Assembly (NCBI GenBank): GCA_026874595.1
Contig: CM049318.1
Span: 43,072,456-43,136,455, forward strand
From: Sipunculus nudus
Taxonomy: Eukaryota > Annelida > Sipuncula > Golfingiida > Sipunculidae
Reading direction: 5' to 3'
Length of the DNA stretch: 64,000 nucleotides
Shown here: positions 23,691 through 36,084 of the stretch, in pieces
How positions within the stretch are numbered: the first letter of the stretch is position 1
Layout of the letters: each line of letters begins with the position of its first letter
The notes under the pieces: model-generated
What the model saw: only the letters and a program-made list of their open reading frames with translations
Databases searched by the model: none
Told to the model about the DNA's origin: nothing
Translations under genes and position numbers: made by a program

Positions 23691-24796
23691 ATGTTCTATT
23701 TTTTGTCGTTCGCATCGGACAAGAATAGCTTCTTTTCACCTTCAACGCAAAAGAGCTGGAACATTTATAACCAGACTTTGACATTTGTACGTTACATATT
23801 GATATATAATACTGTACAACTAAGAAATATTGTTTCCTTGTCCACTGTTCTAGAATTATGCATTGATAAAAGAAAAATATAAAAAGAGGGATTATTTCTA
23901 TTTCCATTAAATTTATTTTATTTTAACAGATATTTATAACTTTTTTTGCTCAATGATTTTTCCATTGTAAATATCACATTTCTTTTTATGTAATATGTAT
24001 ATTTCCTAAGCGGGGGAAGGATAATATTTTAATCATAAGGGATTTTAAACGCCGTTTTACCACTTATTTTTATTTACAATCGAGGACAAAACATAGACTT
24101 TTAATTCAGGTTAAGATATAATATTTCATGGTAAATTCTAATTGTTAAAATATTATTTGCAATATATTACAGTTATTCTCTGAAAGGAGGGGGGGTGGTT
24201 ACATTGATCATCCTCCTAGCCCCCCCCCCCCCCCCCCCATATTAACGCCCCTGAATATAAGTCAGTCGTATAAGCGATATGTACACAAATAAGCAACATT
24301 ATCCAGGACTTGATGTTTGTTACCCAACCCCTCCCCCGAAAATAAATGTTCCGTGATAAATTTAGAAAAAAATCATGAAACAATAATTTTTTCATGTGTC
24401 ATTTTTATTATAACAAAAGTATTATTTTTAGTTAAAAGTTTTGCATATAAACTGAAGTTTTAAAGCTTTCGGCAGACTATTCTAAATCATATTGGCAGAT
24501 TTGAAAATCAAATATAATTCAAACTAAAATAGTGATTCAAATTTTGATTTAACTTGAAATGCAGGAGTTACAATGGAATCTGTTCTGTTGAAACAACAGG
24601 TTGCACATTTATTTTAAAGGCATGTTGAAAAGGTAACCTGGGAACAGTCAGTAGTATAAATATATGTCACCTGTGAACTCAATTATACATTCAGTACACT
24701 CAGAGATAAACTTTATTATTTATTATTATTAATTACAAAATTAATTAGAAAAACAAAAAACAAGTTAAAAAAATATTCGACATTTTTCTGTAAAGG

Positions 24797-24840
<44 letters not shown>
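23691..24840 (-). mobile_element. MITE copy C, inverted partial
   Basis: It is the reverse complement of about 22430-23560 of copy B, from GAACATGTTCTATTTTT to the (CT)n and (TA)n runs. With copy B it forms an inverted repeat with arms of about 1.1 kb. The far terminal repeat is missing beyond the (TA)n tract. Confidence 0.8.
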
Positions 24841-24877
<37 letters not shown>

Positions 24878-24926
24878 GTATATATATATAAATATACATG
24901 TATATATATTTATATATATATTTATA

Positions 24927-24959
<33 letters not shown>

Positions 24960-24963
24960 ATAT
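24795..24963. repeat. (CT)n and (TA)n microsatellite
   Basis: The CT run at 24799-24829 mirrors the GA run of copy B. It is followed by interrupted TA repeats up to 24963. Confidence 0.9.
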
Positions 24964-24969
24964 AGGGAG

Positions 24970-25445
24970 GGTATAATTCGCTGATCAGCGCGCTGATCAG
25001 CGGTCTGCAGTATAAAACGCTGATCAGCGCGCTGATCAGCGACCTTTCAATTAAAGCATTAATTTCAGGTAAATTAGCACCCATAAAGCAATCTTCGACT
25101 ATTGTGTGATTAAATATGATTAAAAGACACCATTTTTATCAGTTTAACGTATTTTCAAACATGTATATATTCTTTGTGTTAAATTTTTAAACAAGAAACG
25201 CAATCTATACCTGCCAGTTACGTTATCGCTGATCAGCACCTCTGACCATGGACCTTTCAATCCAAGCATTAATATCAGGCAAATTAGCCCCCATATAGCA
25301 ACCTCCGACTATATGTGACTAAATGGGATTTAAAGACACAGGTTATATAAGTATTACGTATTTACAAACCTAGGAATACATTTTTTATGTGTTACTTATT
25401 ATGCATGAAACCATTCTACCAACTACTATTTCGCTGATCAGCAAA
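24970..25445. repeat. Duplication of about 210 bp with TGATCA palindromes
   Basis: CGCTGATCAGCG occurs four times at 24980-25040, as two back-to-back pairs, and CGCTGATCAGC recurs near 25227 and 25432. The segment after it (GACCTTTCAAT, GCATTAAT, CAGG/TAAATTAGC) is present twice, starting near 25040 and 25250. Confidence 0.8.
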
Positions 25446-25684
25446 CTGCGCAATCGCTTGACGCTAATAAGGTGCTCGCCGGCAATGATTTACGTATTTC
25501 TTGGTTATGATACCTGTCATCAGTAATTCTCTATAATGGTAACATAGAGGGCTCCAGTTGTTTTACTTTTTTCCAGTGAAAACCGAATGATTGCCAATAC
25601 ATCGTACCATATACAATTTATGTTCCCCGCCGACCACTCGGTGATATTAGCTGACAGTAGGGGACGCTGCAGTAATTTGTTGGT
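25446..25684. other. Spacer with a diverged TIR-like end
   Basis: AAGGTGCTCGCCGGCAAT near 25469 resembles the terminus of the adjacent TIR element (AGGTGTTCACCGGCAAGG). Nothing else is recognisable. Confidence 0.4.
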
Positions 25685-27890
25685 AGGTGTTCACCGGCAA
25701 GGTGATAGAAATAGCTGAGATATATACTTACCGGTAGTTTGAATGTATTTAAAGATTTTAATTTATTATCCAACATTCTGCACATATATTTCTGTGAAAT
25801 GCCACTTATGAATCCACAGCAAAATATTGTCGATTGTGGATTTTTTGCAATCGCTAATATTGTTGAATATTCTTTTAATAAATTTGAAAGTAGGCCTATA
25901 GGAACTGGTAAAACATCATGTCTTTTGATCAGACAAAAGTGAAAGGACATTTACTTAACTGTTTAGAAGATGGCTATTTAGTCCATTATTAAAAGAATCC
26001 ATAATAAGATTTACAATTAAATGAAAGGGTCTTTCTACGAAAAACTTTTGCTATTTCAGCAGGTATACAGCATCTGAAAAATAATATCTTAATATTTATT
26101 TAAAGAGTCTAACATGGCAATAAAAATGTAAACAATATAAAATTACTTTCAGCAGAGCAGGTTGTTTCATGAAAAATTATAGTTTTGGCTAATTTAATGC
26201 CCTGAGTGTATTAGCATTTTCTTTACCGGTACAGACTTTAAGCAGTGTTTTGAATTTATATTTTTTGAAGATTAAGCTGGATATTTTTTAATGCAAAATT
26301 CACGGTCCCGCATAGTTGATTAAAAAAATAAAAAAGGTTCACCTGTACGATGTATTTTATTACAAATATATATTTTAGCCACGTAAAATTGCGTATTTTT
26401 AGTTTAATGAGATACATTTATATCCTAAAACAAAATACAACAGCAACCATGCAGGCCATGCACAGAAGGTATATAATGCAATAAATAGTAGGAAAATATA
26501 TTATCTATCTCGGTCAATAAAAATGATGGCGATAAAAGCATTTGTAATTTATTTAAGTCATTTTTTTTTAATTATGCGTATTTTCAATATATAGGGGTGT
26601 TCATGTAGGAGAACGGTGTTGAATTGAAATAAATGTAATCTTTAACAAAATTATTACTTAAAATATGCAGACTTCTATTTAAATAAATATTTTAAAAGTT
26701 TAATATTAAAAATACTTAACACATTGATTCCTATAAAAACGATGAAATTCTAAATAAAAATGCCAGTTTGTAGAATTTAGATGTTACATCCATCCTGTCA
26801 CCTTTTTATTTTAACACCATTCATCGACATTCACCACAATTAAAAGTTAAAAATAAGAGGGTTGTTTGATTTAAATCACATCGATATAAATGGCCGATTT
26901 AAATCGCGATTTAAATCAGTTGATTTTTAAAAAATAACTTATTTAAATAAACTTTTATAAAATAAATTAGTTTTTCTCTATTTTTCTCTTCTTTTTTTAC
27001 AAATATTTTCAATTCAATCGTTTTCATTTTATACTAAGTGCTTTAGAAGCACTCTAAAAGAATGTTACACCCTCATGAAGTTTGATTTAACAGTATCGTT
27101 TTTATTTTCACCTGTAAAATGCAAAACCAATAAATAACCATCATTTTCCCAAAAAAAATATTAAAAAATTTTAATACGCTGCATTTATAAACTCTTTTGA
27201 AGGAGAATATTCAATAGAGGATATAAATATTCAAGGGTGTCGACCTGTCAAATACTTTTTCTTGCTTGTGCTTTTTTTGTTATTAATTCTCGTACTTTCA
27301 ATTACATAAGTTGACAGCATACATGTAATTTAGTTTCCAAATGGATTTCCCAGCGATAAGTAAGGATTTAAAAATGGATAAGTTGCTAGGTAAGTGCAAC
27401 TGTGCAGATATGCACAATGAGTGCATACATATAATCATATGGGCTTCCATAAACTGTCCATCACTATAAAGCAAATAAATAATAAAATTTAAAAAATCCT
27501 TTCTTATTAGATTATTATGTCGAATATTATAATATACAATGTTCAAAAGTGTGCTTGACCACTATCATTGGTCTAACAGCAGTCTCAATATAGTTTACAT
27601 TCTGTTAAATATAACCATAATTTTTTATTTTAATTTTTTAATATCCGATTTGAATAAAAAAAATCCGATTTAAAAAATAAATAAATAAATGCACTGGTTC
27701 ATTCGGAAAGAAATATAGTAAATTGGAAGTCAATTGAATACTTAATACTTTACATTGAAATCCAGGGTACTCATTTCAGTGCATTGTGATATACATTTAA
27801 CATATTTAATTTTAAATAAATTCAAATTTTATATACATTCATACTAAGTATATATCTCAGCTATTTCTATCACCTGGCCGGTGAACACCT
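25685..27890. mobile_element. 2.2-kb TIR element flanked by TGGT
   Basis: The left end, AGGTGTTCACCGGCAAGGTG followed by ATAGAAATAGCTGAGATATA, is repeated as an almost perfect reverse complement at 27846-27890, giving a 45-bp TIR. TGGT lies outside both ends (25681-25684 and 27891-27894). The interior is AT-rich with no transposase. The right end abuts the first monomer of the 103-bp minisatellite. Confidence 0.7.
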
Positions 27891-30800
27891 TGGTTCTGCC
27901 AATGAAGACGACGACGACGACAGTGCTTGTTTCTATGAGATCCTTACGACGGCAGCACTGCCGACGACGACAGTCACAGCAAAGCTGCTTCCCTCTTGGT
28001 TCTGCCAATGACGATGATGACGTAATAGTTGGCCTTTTGGAGTAATTTGTGGAAGCAGCACTGCCGACGACAACAGTCACAGGAAAGCTTCCTCCGCGTT
28101 GGTTCTGCCAATGACGACGACGACGACAATGCTGGCCTCGGCAGTAGTTTGTGGCGGCAGCACTGCCGACGACGACAGTCTCAGCAAAGCTGCCTCCCTA
28201 TTGGTTCTGCCAATGACGACGGCGACGACAGTGCTGGCCTTTTGCAGGAGTTTGTTGTGGCAGCACTGCAGACGACGACAGTCACAGCAAAGCTTACTCC
28301 TTGTATGTTCTGCCAATGACGACAGCGACGACATACCTGGCCTCTTGGAGTAGTTTGTGGCGGCAGCACTGCCGACGACGACAGTCACAGCATAGCTTAC
28401 TCCCTGTATGTTCTACCACTGACGACGACGACGACAGTGCTTGGTTCTATGAGATGCTTGCAGCGGCAGCACTGCCGACGACGACAGTCACAGCAAAACT
28501 GTCTCCCTGTTGGTTCTGTCAATGAGGACGACGACGACAGTGCTGGCTTCTTGGAGTAGATTCTGGCACCAGCACTGCCGACGACGACAGTCACAGCAAG
28601 CATAGCTGCCTCCCTGTTGGTTCTGCCAATGACAAAGACGACGACAGTGCTTGTTTCTATGGGATGCTTGCGGTGGCAGCACTGTCGTCGACGACAGTGA
28701 TGGCAAAGCTGCCACCCTGTTGGTTCTGCCAATGACGATGATGACGACATAGCTGGCCTCTTGGAGTAGTTTGTGGCGGCAGCACTGACGACGACGTCAG
28801 TCACAGCAAAGCTGCCTCCCCATTGGTTCTGCCAATGAAGACGACGACGACGACAGTGCTTGTTTCTATAAGATCTTTACGACGGCAGCACTGCCGACGA
28901 CGACAGTCACAGCAAAGCTGCTTCCCTCTTAGTTCTGCCAATGACGATGATGACGTAATAGCTGGCCTTTTGGAGTAGTTAGTGGAAGCAGCACTGCCGA
29001 CGACAACAGTCACAGCAAAGCTGCCTCCGTGTTGGTTCTGCCAATGACGACGACTACAATGCTGGCCTCTTGGAGTAGTTTGTAGCGGCAGCACTGCTGA
29101 CGACAACAATTGCAAAGCTGCCTCCCTGTTGGTTCTGCCAATGACGACGACGACGACAGTGCTTGTTTCTATGAGATCCTTACGGCGGCAGCACTGCCGA
29201 CGACGACAGTCACAGCAAGCATAGCTGCCTCCCTGTTGGTTCTACCATTGACGACGAAGACGACGACAGTGCTTGTTTCTATGGGATGCTTGCGGCGGAA
29301 GCACTGCCGACGACGACAGTCACAGCAAAGCTGCGTCCCTCTTGGTTCTGCCAATGACGATGATGACGACATAGCTGGCCTCTTGGAGTAGTTTGTGGCA
29401 GCAGCACTACATACGGCAACAGTCACAGCAAAGCTCCCTCCGTGTTGGTTCTGCAAATGACGACGACGACGACAACGCTGGCCTCTTGGAGTAGTTTGCA
29501 CTGCCGACGACGACAGTAATGGCAAAGCTGCCTCCCTGTTGGTTCTGCCAATGACGACGACGACGATGACAGTGCTTGTTTCTGGGAGTAGTTTGTGGCG
29601 GCAACACTGCCGACGACGACAGTCACAGCAAAGCTGCCTCCCTGTTGGTTCTGCCAATGACGACGACGACGACGACAGTGCTTGTTTCTATGATATCCTT
29701 ACGGCGGCAGCACTGCCGACAACGACAGTCACAGCAAAGCTGCCTCCGTGTTAGTTCTGCCAATGACGACGACAACGACAATGCTGGCCTCTTGGAGTAG
29801 TTTGTGGCGGCAGCAGTGCCGACGACGACAGTCACAGGCAAGCTGCCTCCCTATTGGTTCTGCCAATGACGACGACGACGACAATGCTGGCCTCTTGGAG
29901 TAGTTTGTGGCCTGAGCACTGCCGACGTCGACAGTCACAGCAAAGCTGCCTCTGTGTTGGTTCTGCCAGTGACGACGATGACGACAATGCTGGCCTCTTA
30001 GAGTAGTTTGTGGCGGCAGCACTGCCGACTACGACAGTCACAGCAAGCATAGCTGCCTCCCTTTTGGTTCTGCCAATGACAAAGACGACGACAGTGCTTG
30101 TTTCTATGGGATGCTTGCGGCGGCAGCACTGCTGACGACGCCAGTCAGAGCAACCATAGCTGCCTCCATGTTGGTTCTGCCAATGAGATGATTACGACAT
30201 ACCTGGCCTCTTGGAGTAGTTTTTGGCAGCAGCACTGCCAACGACAACAGTCACAGCAAAGCTGCCTCCGTGTTGGTTCTGCCAATGACGAGGACGACGA
30301 CAATGCTGGCCTCTTGGAGTACTTTGTGGCGGCAGCACTGCCGAGGAGGACAGTCACAGCAAAGCTGCCTCCATGTTGGTTCTGCCAATGACGACGACGA
30401 TGAAAGTGCTTGTTTCTGGGAGTAGTTTGTGGCGCCAGCGCTGACGACGACGACAGTCACAGCAAAGCTTCCTCCCTTTTGGTTCTACCAATGACGACGA
30501 CGACGACATACCTGGCCTCTTGGAGTAGTTTGTGGCGGCAGCACTGCCGACGACGACAGTCACAGCAAAGCGGCCTCCCTGTTGGTTCTGTCAATGAGGA
30601 CGACGACGACAGTGCTGGCTTCTTGGAGAAAAAAATTGTGGCACCATCTCTGCCGACGACGACGGTCACAGCAAGCATAGCTGCCTCCCCGTTGGTTCTG
30701 CGAGTGACGACGACGATGACAACAGTGCTTGTTTCTTGGAGTAGTTTGTGGCAGCAGCTGCCGACGACGACAGTCACAGCAAAGCTGACTCCCTGTTGGT

Positions 30801-31000
30801 TCTGCCAATGACGACGACGACAATGACAGTGCTGGCTTCTTGGAGTAGTTTGTGGCGGCAGCACTGCCGTGGACGACAGTCACAGCAAGTAAAGCTGCCT
30901 CCCTTATGGTTCTGCCAATGATGACGACGACGACAGTGCTTGTTTCTGGAAGTTGTTTGCTCGGCAGCACTGCCGACGACGACAGTCACAGCAAAGCTAT
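27891..31000 (-). repeat. 103-bp GTC/GAC-rich minisatellite, block 1
   Basis: About 30 units read TTGGTTCTGCCAATGACGAC, an (ACG)n stretch of variable length, CAGTGCT, a variable middle, GGCGGCAGCACTGCCG, ACGACAGTCACAGCAAAGCT and GCCTCC. Two middle variants alternate: GGCCTCTTGGAGTAGTTTG and TGTTTCTATGAGATCC. Many overlapping ORFs cross the array on both strands because the period is not a multiple of three; none is likely to be a gene. The same repeat lies in opposite orientation at 34725-42440. Confidence 0.92.
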
Positions 31001-31004
31001 AATC

Positions 31005-31165
31005 TTAACCTAAGCCATTTTTACCTTAGCCATTTTTACCTGAGCCATTTTTACCATAGCTATTTTTAACAAAGCAATTTTTCCCGGAGCCATTTTTACC
31101 TTAGCCATTTTTATCAAGTCTTTTTTTTACCTTAGCCATTTTTTCCTGAGCCATTTTTACCTTAA
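31005..31165 (+). repeat. Short tandem repeat, AGCCATTTTTACCTT-like unit
   Basis: Eight or nine diverged 17-18 bp units with the core AGCCATTTTTACC. Confidence 0.85.
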
Positions 31166-31358
31166 TTAGTTATTTTTACATAGAACCAAATTTACACTGC
31201 TCCATTTACAAGGTGCAATACACAAAATGTCCATGGTAACCTATTCAATTGGATATTTCCTCATACAATAATATTTTATAACATATGAGATTGTTATACT
31301 AAGTGATGCCCATGTGTTTCATATTAAAAAGCTCATTGTGTGTCCTTCAGTGTGTATC

Positions 31359-31412
<54 letters not shown>

Positions 31413-31680
31413 AATGAGGGTCCCACATTTACTTTAGCTTCATGTTCATAATCCCAAATGCTGAATACAATAGCAGAACAGTTTAGAGCGAGATATTCCC
31501 TGTCTCCTTGTACTCTCGTCTTCATATCATTTACATTTCATGGAAAGTTACTGCACATCAGTGGTACCATTAATATGTTGGGATATGCAATATGAAATAT
31601 CATTGTGCCTTATCTTTATTCCCCTGAAACCATAGTCTTCAGGAATCCCAGTATATATCCTACCTCTGGGACAATGTTAA
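31166..31680. other. Spacer with a (TA)n run
   Basis: (TA)n lies at about 31361-31409. No gene or element ends are recognised. Confidence 0.5.
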
Positions 31681-34600
31681 ATTAATAAGCTACAATACTG
31701 TTGCAGTGGCTATGTGCAACAATGAATAAACAACAATACTGTTCCAGTGACTATGTGCGACAACTAATAAGCTACAATACTGTCTCAGTGACAATGTGCA
31801 ACAGTTTGCAACATGCCCATTATATATCTGACCTCTTCGACAATGTGAAAAATTAATGATCTACAATACTGTCGCAATGACAAATAATGTACGACATTTA
31901 ATAAGCTACAATACTGTTGCAGTGACAATGGGCTACATTTTCTGACACACCCCATTAAATACCTCTGGGACAATGTGTGACAATTAACAATTAAACCTAC
32001 AATATTGTTGCAGTGACCATGTGTCACATTTTGCTACACTGACCCCAGTGTATATCTTACCTCTGCGACAATGTACAACAATTAATAAGCTACAATACAG
32101 TGTTGCAAAATATTCTGAAATGCCCCAAATTTACATTGGCCATGTAAAATTCAGAGTCTCTAGTTCTGTTTTAGTTACCTCAGGAAATCTTGTGATCTTT
32201 GGGTCTTCTGATTGTTTTCTCTGCTGACATTCTTCTTTGAGTCATGGTACGTAAGGGGATGCAGAAGATTATTACAGAAATGCGTGTCTTCGTTAAGCAG
32301 TTTCCGGAACATTGCATGGAACTGGTTGTCAGATAGTACACATGTGGTAGTCAGTATATATCTTACCTCTGTGACAATGTGCCACAACAAATTACAAAAG
32401 CTACTTGTAATACTGTGGCAGTGACTATGTGCGACAATTAATAAGTTACAGTACTGTCTCAGTGACAATGTGGAACAATAAAAATCTACAATACTGTCAC
32501 TGTGACTATATGCGACAATGAATAAGCTACAATACTGTCTCAGTGACAATGTGCAACAAAAAATAAGCAAAAATACTGTCGCAGTGACTATATGCGACAA
32601 ATAATAAGCTACAATACTGTCTCGGTGAAAATGTGCGCAATTAAATGATACAATACTGTCGCAGTGACTATGCGATGTTTAAAAAGCTATAATACTGTCA
32701 CAGTGACAATGTGTGACAATAAATAAGCTACAATACTGTCGCATTTACTATTTACGACAATTAATAAGCTACAATACCTTCACAGTGACTATGCTACAAT
32801 TAATAAGCTACAATACTGTCGCGGCGACTATATGCAACGTTTAATAAGCTATAATAGTTTCGCAGTGACAATGTGAGACACTTAATTAGTTTCTCCAACA
32901 GACGCCAGGTGCTGCTACCGCTCTGCACCAGGACGTCTGTTATTGGACGCCATTTTTTCAAGAATCTTGAAAAACGGAAGTGATGTTTGGCATGCGCAAA
33001 ACCCCCCTAGCATCCCTAGGTGAATCTAGAATGGATGTCGTCCTTGCACAGAACCGGCAGACCCCAGTAAAGACAAGTAAACAATACTGTTGCTTGTTTG
33101 GCAAAAATAATCCACTTTTGCTTGTCTTTTGCATAGATGTGATAATAGGGGGATTCCTTGCGCATGCCAAACAACACTTCCATTTAAAAAAAATGGCGTC
33201 CAATAACAGACGTTCTGGTGCAGAGCGAAAGCGGCACCCGCGTCTGTTGGAGAGACTAACAATTAATGAACTACAATACTGCAGGGACTATATGCGACAT
33301 TCTATAAGCTATAATACTGTCTCAGTGACAATGTGCGACAATAAGTAAGCAACAATACTGTCGTAGTGACTATATGGAATAAATAATAAGCTATAATACT
33401 GTCTCAGTTACAATGTGCACAATAAATAAGCTACAATACTGTCACAGTAAATATATGCCAGTGTGACAATTAATAAGCTACACTTTTGTTTCAGTGACAA
33501 TGTGCAACAATTAATAAGCTACAATACTGTCGCAGTGACTAAATGCGACAATTAAAAAGCTACAATACTGTCTCAGTGACAATGTGCCGCAATTAATAAG
33601 CTATGATACTGTGCCAGTGACCAAGGCGACAATTTATGAGCTACAATACTGTCACAGTGACTATATGTGACAATTAATAAGCTATAATACTGTCACAGTG
33701 ACTATGTGCTAAAACAAATAATAGGCTGTAATACTGTCGCAGTGACAATGTGAGACAATTAATAAGCTACAATACTGTTGCATGGACTATATGCGACATT
33801 CAATAAGCTATAATACTGTCACAGTGAATATATGCGACAATAAATAAGCTATTATACTGTCGCAGTGACAATGTGAGATAATTAATAAGCTACAATACTG
33901 TTGCAGGGACTATATGCGACATTTGATAAGCTATAATACTGTCGCAGTGACTATGTGCCAGTGCGACAATTAATAAGCTACAATGTTGTTTCAGTGACAA
34001 TGTGCAACAATTAATAAGCTACAATACTGTCGCAGTGACTAAGTGCGACAATTAAAAGCTACAATACTGTCTCAGTGACAATTTGCCGCAATTAATAAGC
34101 TATGATACTGTCCTGTGACCATGTGCGACAATTTATGAGCTACAATACTGTCACAGTGACTATATGTGACAATTAATAAGCTATAATACTGTCGCAGTGA
34201 CTATGTGCGACAACAAATAATAGGCTGTAATACTGTCGCAGTGACAATGTGAGACAATTAATAAGATACAATACTGTTGCAGGGACTATATGCGACATTC
34301 AATAAGCTAAAATACGGTCACAGTGAACATATGCGACAATTAATTAGCTATAATACTGTCACAGTGAATATATGCGACAATTAATAAGCTATAATACTGA
34401 CGCAGTGACTATGTGCGACAACTAATAAGCTACAATACTGTCGCAGTGACAATGTGTGACAATTAATAAGCGACAAGTAATAAGCTACAATACTGTCGCA
34501 GTGATGTGTGACAATTAATAAGCTACAATACTGTCGCAGTGACAATGTGTGACAATTAATAAGCTACAATACTGTCCCAGTGAGAATGTACAACAATACA

Positions 34601-34724
34601 CACCATAGTAGATATCCTAACTCTGCGACAGTGTGCCACAATAAATAAGCTACAATACTGCCACAGTGGCAATCTGCCAGTGCGACAATTTATAAGCTAC
34701 TATAGTGTCGCAGTCTTTCTGTCA
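31681..34724 (+). repeat. 41-bp satellite
   Basis: Tandem diverged units share GCTACAATACTGTCGCAGTG, ACTATGTGCGACAATTAATA and AGCT. One unit measures 41 bp and many others lose or gain a few bases. Higher-order alternation between GTGACTATGTG and GTGACAATGTG halves is visible. A MITE interrupts the array at 32889-33256, and the early units up to 32200 are more degraded. Confidence 0.9.
32889..33256. mobile_element. Mariner-like MITE with TA duplication
   Basis: The terminal repeats GTTTCTCCAACAGACGC and GCGTCTGTTGGAGAGAC extend as imperfect arms of about 100 bp that include ACGTCTGTTATTGGACGCCA and GGCATGCGCAA. TA flanks both ends (32887-32888 and 33257-33258). The 368-bp element lies inside the 41-bp satellite. 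Its short length, long TIRs and TA site suggest a Tc1/mariner-related MITE. Confidence 0.8.
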
Positions 34725-35046
34725 TCGTCGTCTTTATTAGTGCTGCCATTACAAATATCTCAAAGTAACAAGCACTGCCGTTGTCTTTGTCATTGGCAGA
34801 AGCTACAGGGAGGGAGCTTTACTCGATCTGACTGTCATCAAAGTCAGTGCTGCCACCACAACTCTCCTCGTTGGCAGTGATGCCTCCATAAACTACTCCA
34901 ACCGGTCAACATTGTTGTTGGCAGCGTCGTTGGTGGGCACTACCGGGAGAAAGCTACAGTTTTGCTGTCGTTGTCATCTGTGTTAGTGCTGCTGCCACAA
35001 ACACAGCCAAGAAACAAGCACTGTCATCATTGGCAGAAGCTACAGG
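34725..35046 (+). repeat. 103-bp minisatellite, block 2a (diverged)
   Basis: Units in the orientation opposite to block 1, with diagnostic segments CATTGGCAGAAGCTACAGG and GAGGGAGCTTTACTC. They are more diverged than elsewhere. The array is cut by the copia element and continues at 39542. Confidence 0.8.
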
Positions 35047-35051
35047 GAGGG
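35047..35051. repeat. 5-bp target-site duplication GAGGG (left)
   Basis: It is repeated at 39542-39546. Uninterrupted monomers near 34805 and 39970 read CTACAGGGAGGGAGCTTTAC with one copy only. Confidence 0.9.
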
Positions 35052-35097
35052 TGTGAGCGGCAGAGCTCTGCAACTGGATGTAAAAGTAAGTGCTACA
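35052..35097 (+). repeat. 5' LTR, 46 bp
   Basis: It starts TGTGAGCGGCAG and ends AAGTGCTACA, obeying the TG...CA rule. It differs from the 3' copy only at GGATG versus GGACG. Confidence 0.88.
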
Positions 35098-35099
35098 AA

Positions 35100-35117
35100 T
35101 GGTAGCAGAGCGTGGTT
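35100..35117 (+). promoter_or_regulatory. Primer-binding site, initiator tRNA-Met type
   Basis: TGGTAGCAGAGCGTGGTT matches the complement of the animal initiator tRNA-Met 3' end (TGGTAGCAGAGGATGGTT, recalled) at 16 of 18 positions. It is the usual primer choice of copia elements. Confidence 0.8.
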
Positions 35118-35691
35118 TACCCTGCATATTCGGAGAGTGAAGATTATTGCGGCATGGGACTGTAACAAGTGAGTGAGCGAGAGTTTCATATTATTGGTGA
35201 CTTCGTATTATTATCTCTCATGCTGAAATTGAGACATCAGTTCCCGGATGTAAATATGGCGGCGCCCACGATGCACGACGGAAGACATTTTGTTCTGACC
35301 TTGGACTGCATAATTCGCGAGTGTGCAAATCTTTATTGTCGTTGACATTTCTTCAGAAGTCGTATATAACTGTTATCAAACATTTGCTATCGGGAGAGCT
35401 CATTGTTAATTTGTATAGACCTGAGAATTAGCGCCGTGTCGCTGTTACGCGGAGTGTCCGGTTGACCGTCGACCGGGTGACAATTTCGTCTTCACAAACT
35501 TGAAAAGTCCGTGTTCTGACGTTATAATACTAGTATATTGAGAAGACTTTCACTACTTTTCATTAGTATGCAACTTCTTATAAGGATAATCTTTGTGGTG
35601 ATTTTCTTTGGATTTTCATGGACATTAATTACCGACAGCGTCAGTCAGTTTGAATATAGTGACAGTGGATACTGTATTAGTTACTTAGACA

Positions 35692-36084
35692 TGGCGAGTA
35701 AGATTCCTGTACCGGTTTACAATCCTGATAAAAATTATGAAATATTTAAGTCTGAACTGAAGCTGTGGGAAGCGGTGACTGATATACCTGCTGAGAAGCG
35801 AGCTGCTGTAGTTGTTTTGACTCTACCAAATACCGAACAATGTAGTATTCGTACCACAGTCGTAGAGAAAATTGATCAAAGTAAGCTCACTTCTTCTAAA
35901 GGATTGGAAGAACTTATAAAAGTATTGGATGAGTTGTTAGGAAAAGATGACCTTGAGTAAGTATGATGAATTTGAGGATTATCATCGTACAACAGAGAAC
36001 ATTGTTGAATACATACGTGTTTTTGATTCTAAATATTCCAAAATTAAAAACAATAGTATTAAACTACCCGAGGAAGTACTTGAT
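35692..36084 (+). pseudogene. gag: Copia Gag, truncated
   Basis: The likely start is ATG 35692 (MASKIPVPVYNPDKNYEIFK) rather than the upstream in-frame ATGs, because this Met begins the family-like segment ELKLWEAVTDIP. A frameshift near 35945 moves the reading to YDEFEDYHRTTENIVEYIRV and FDSKYSKIK. The sequence then passes directly from KLPEEVL to the protease (DTACGSTVCG), so the C-terminal part of Gag, including the expected CCHC zinc knuckle, is missing. Intact relatives use Gag to build the particle. Confidence 0.75.

Noticed and set aside
26870-26940. GATTTAAATC-rich palindromes as an origin or regulatory site
   Set aside because: They lie in AT-rich interior of a TIR element, where such short palindromes are expected by chance.
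27900-31000. Dozens of 60-160 codon ORFs rich in Val, Ser, Arg and Cys
   Set aside because: They follow from a 103-bp tandem repeat read in shifting frames on both strands. No start context, conserved domain or frame preference.
31681-34724. CRISPR-like array of regularly spaced repeats
   Set aside because: Units are contiguous 41-bp satellites without unique spacers, in a eukaryotic context.
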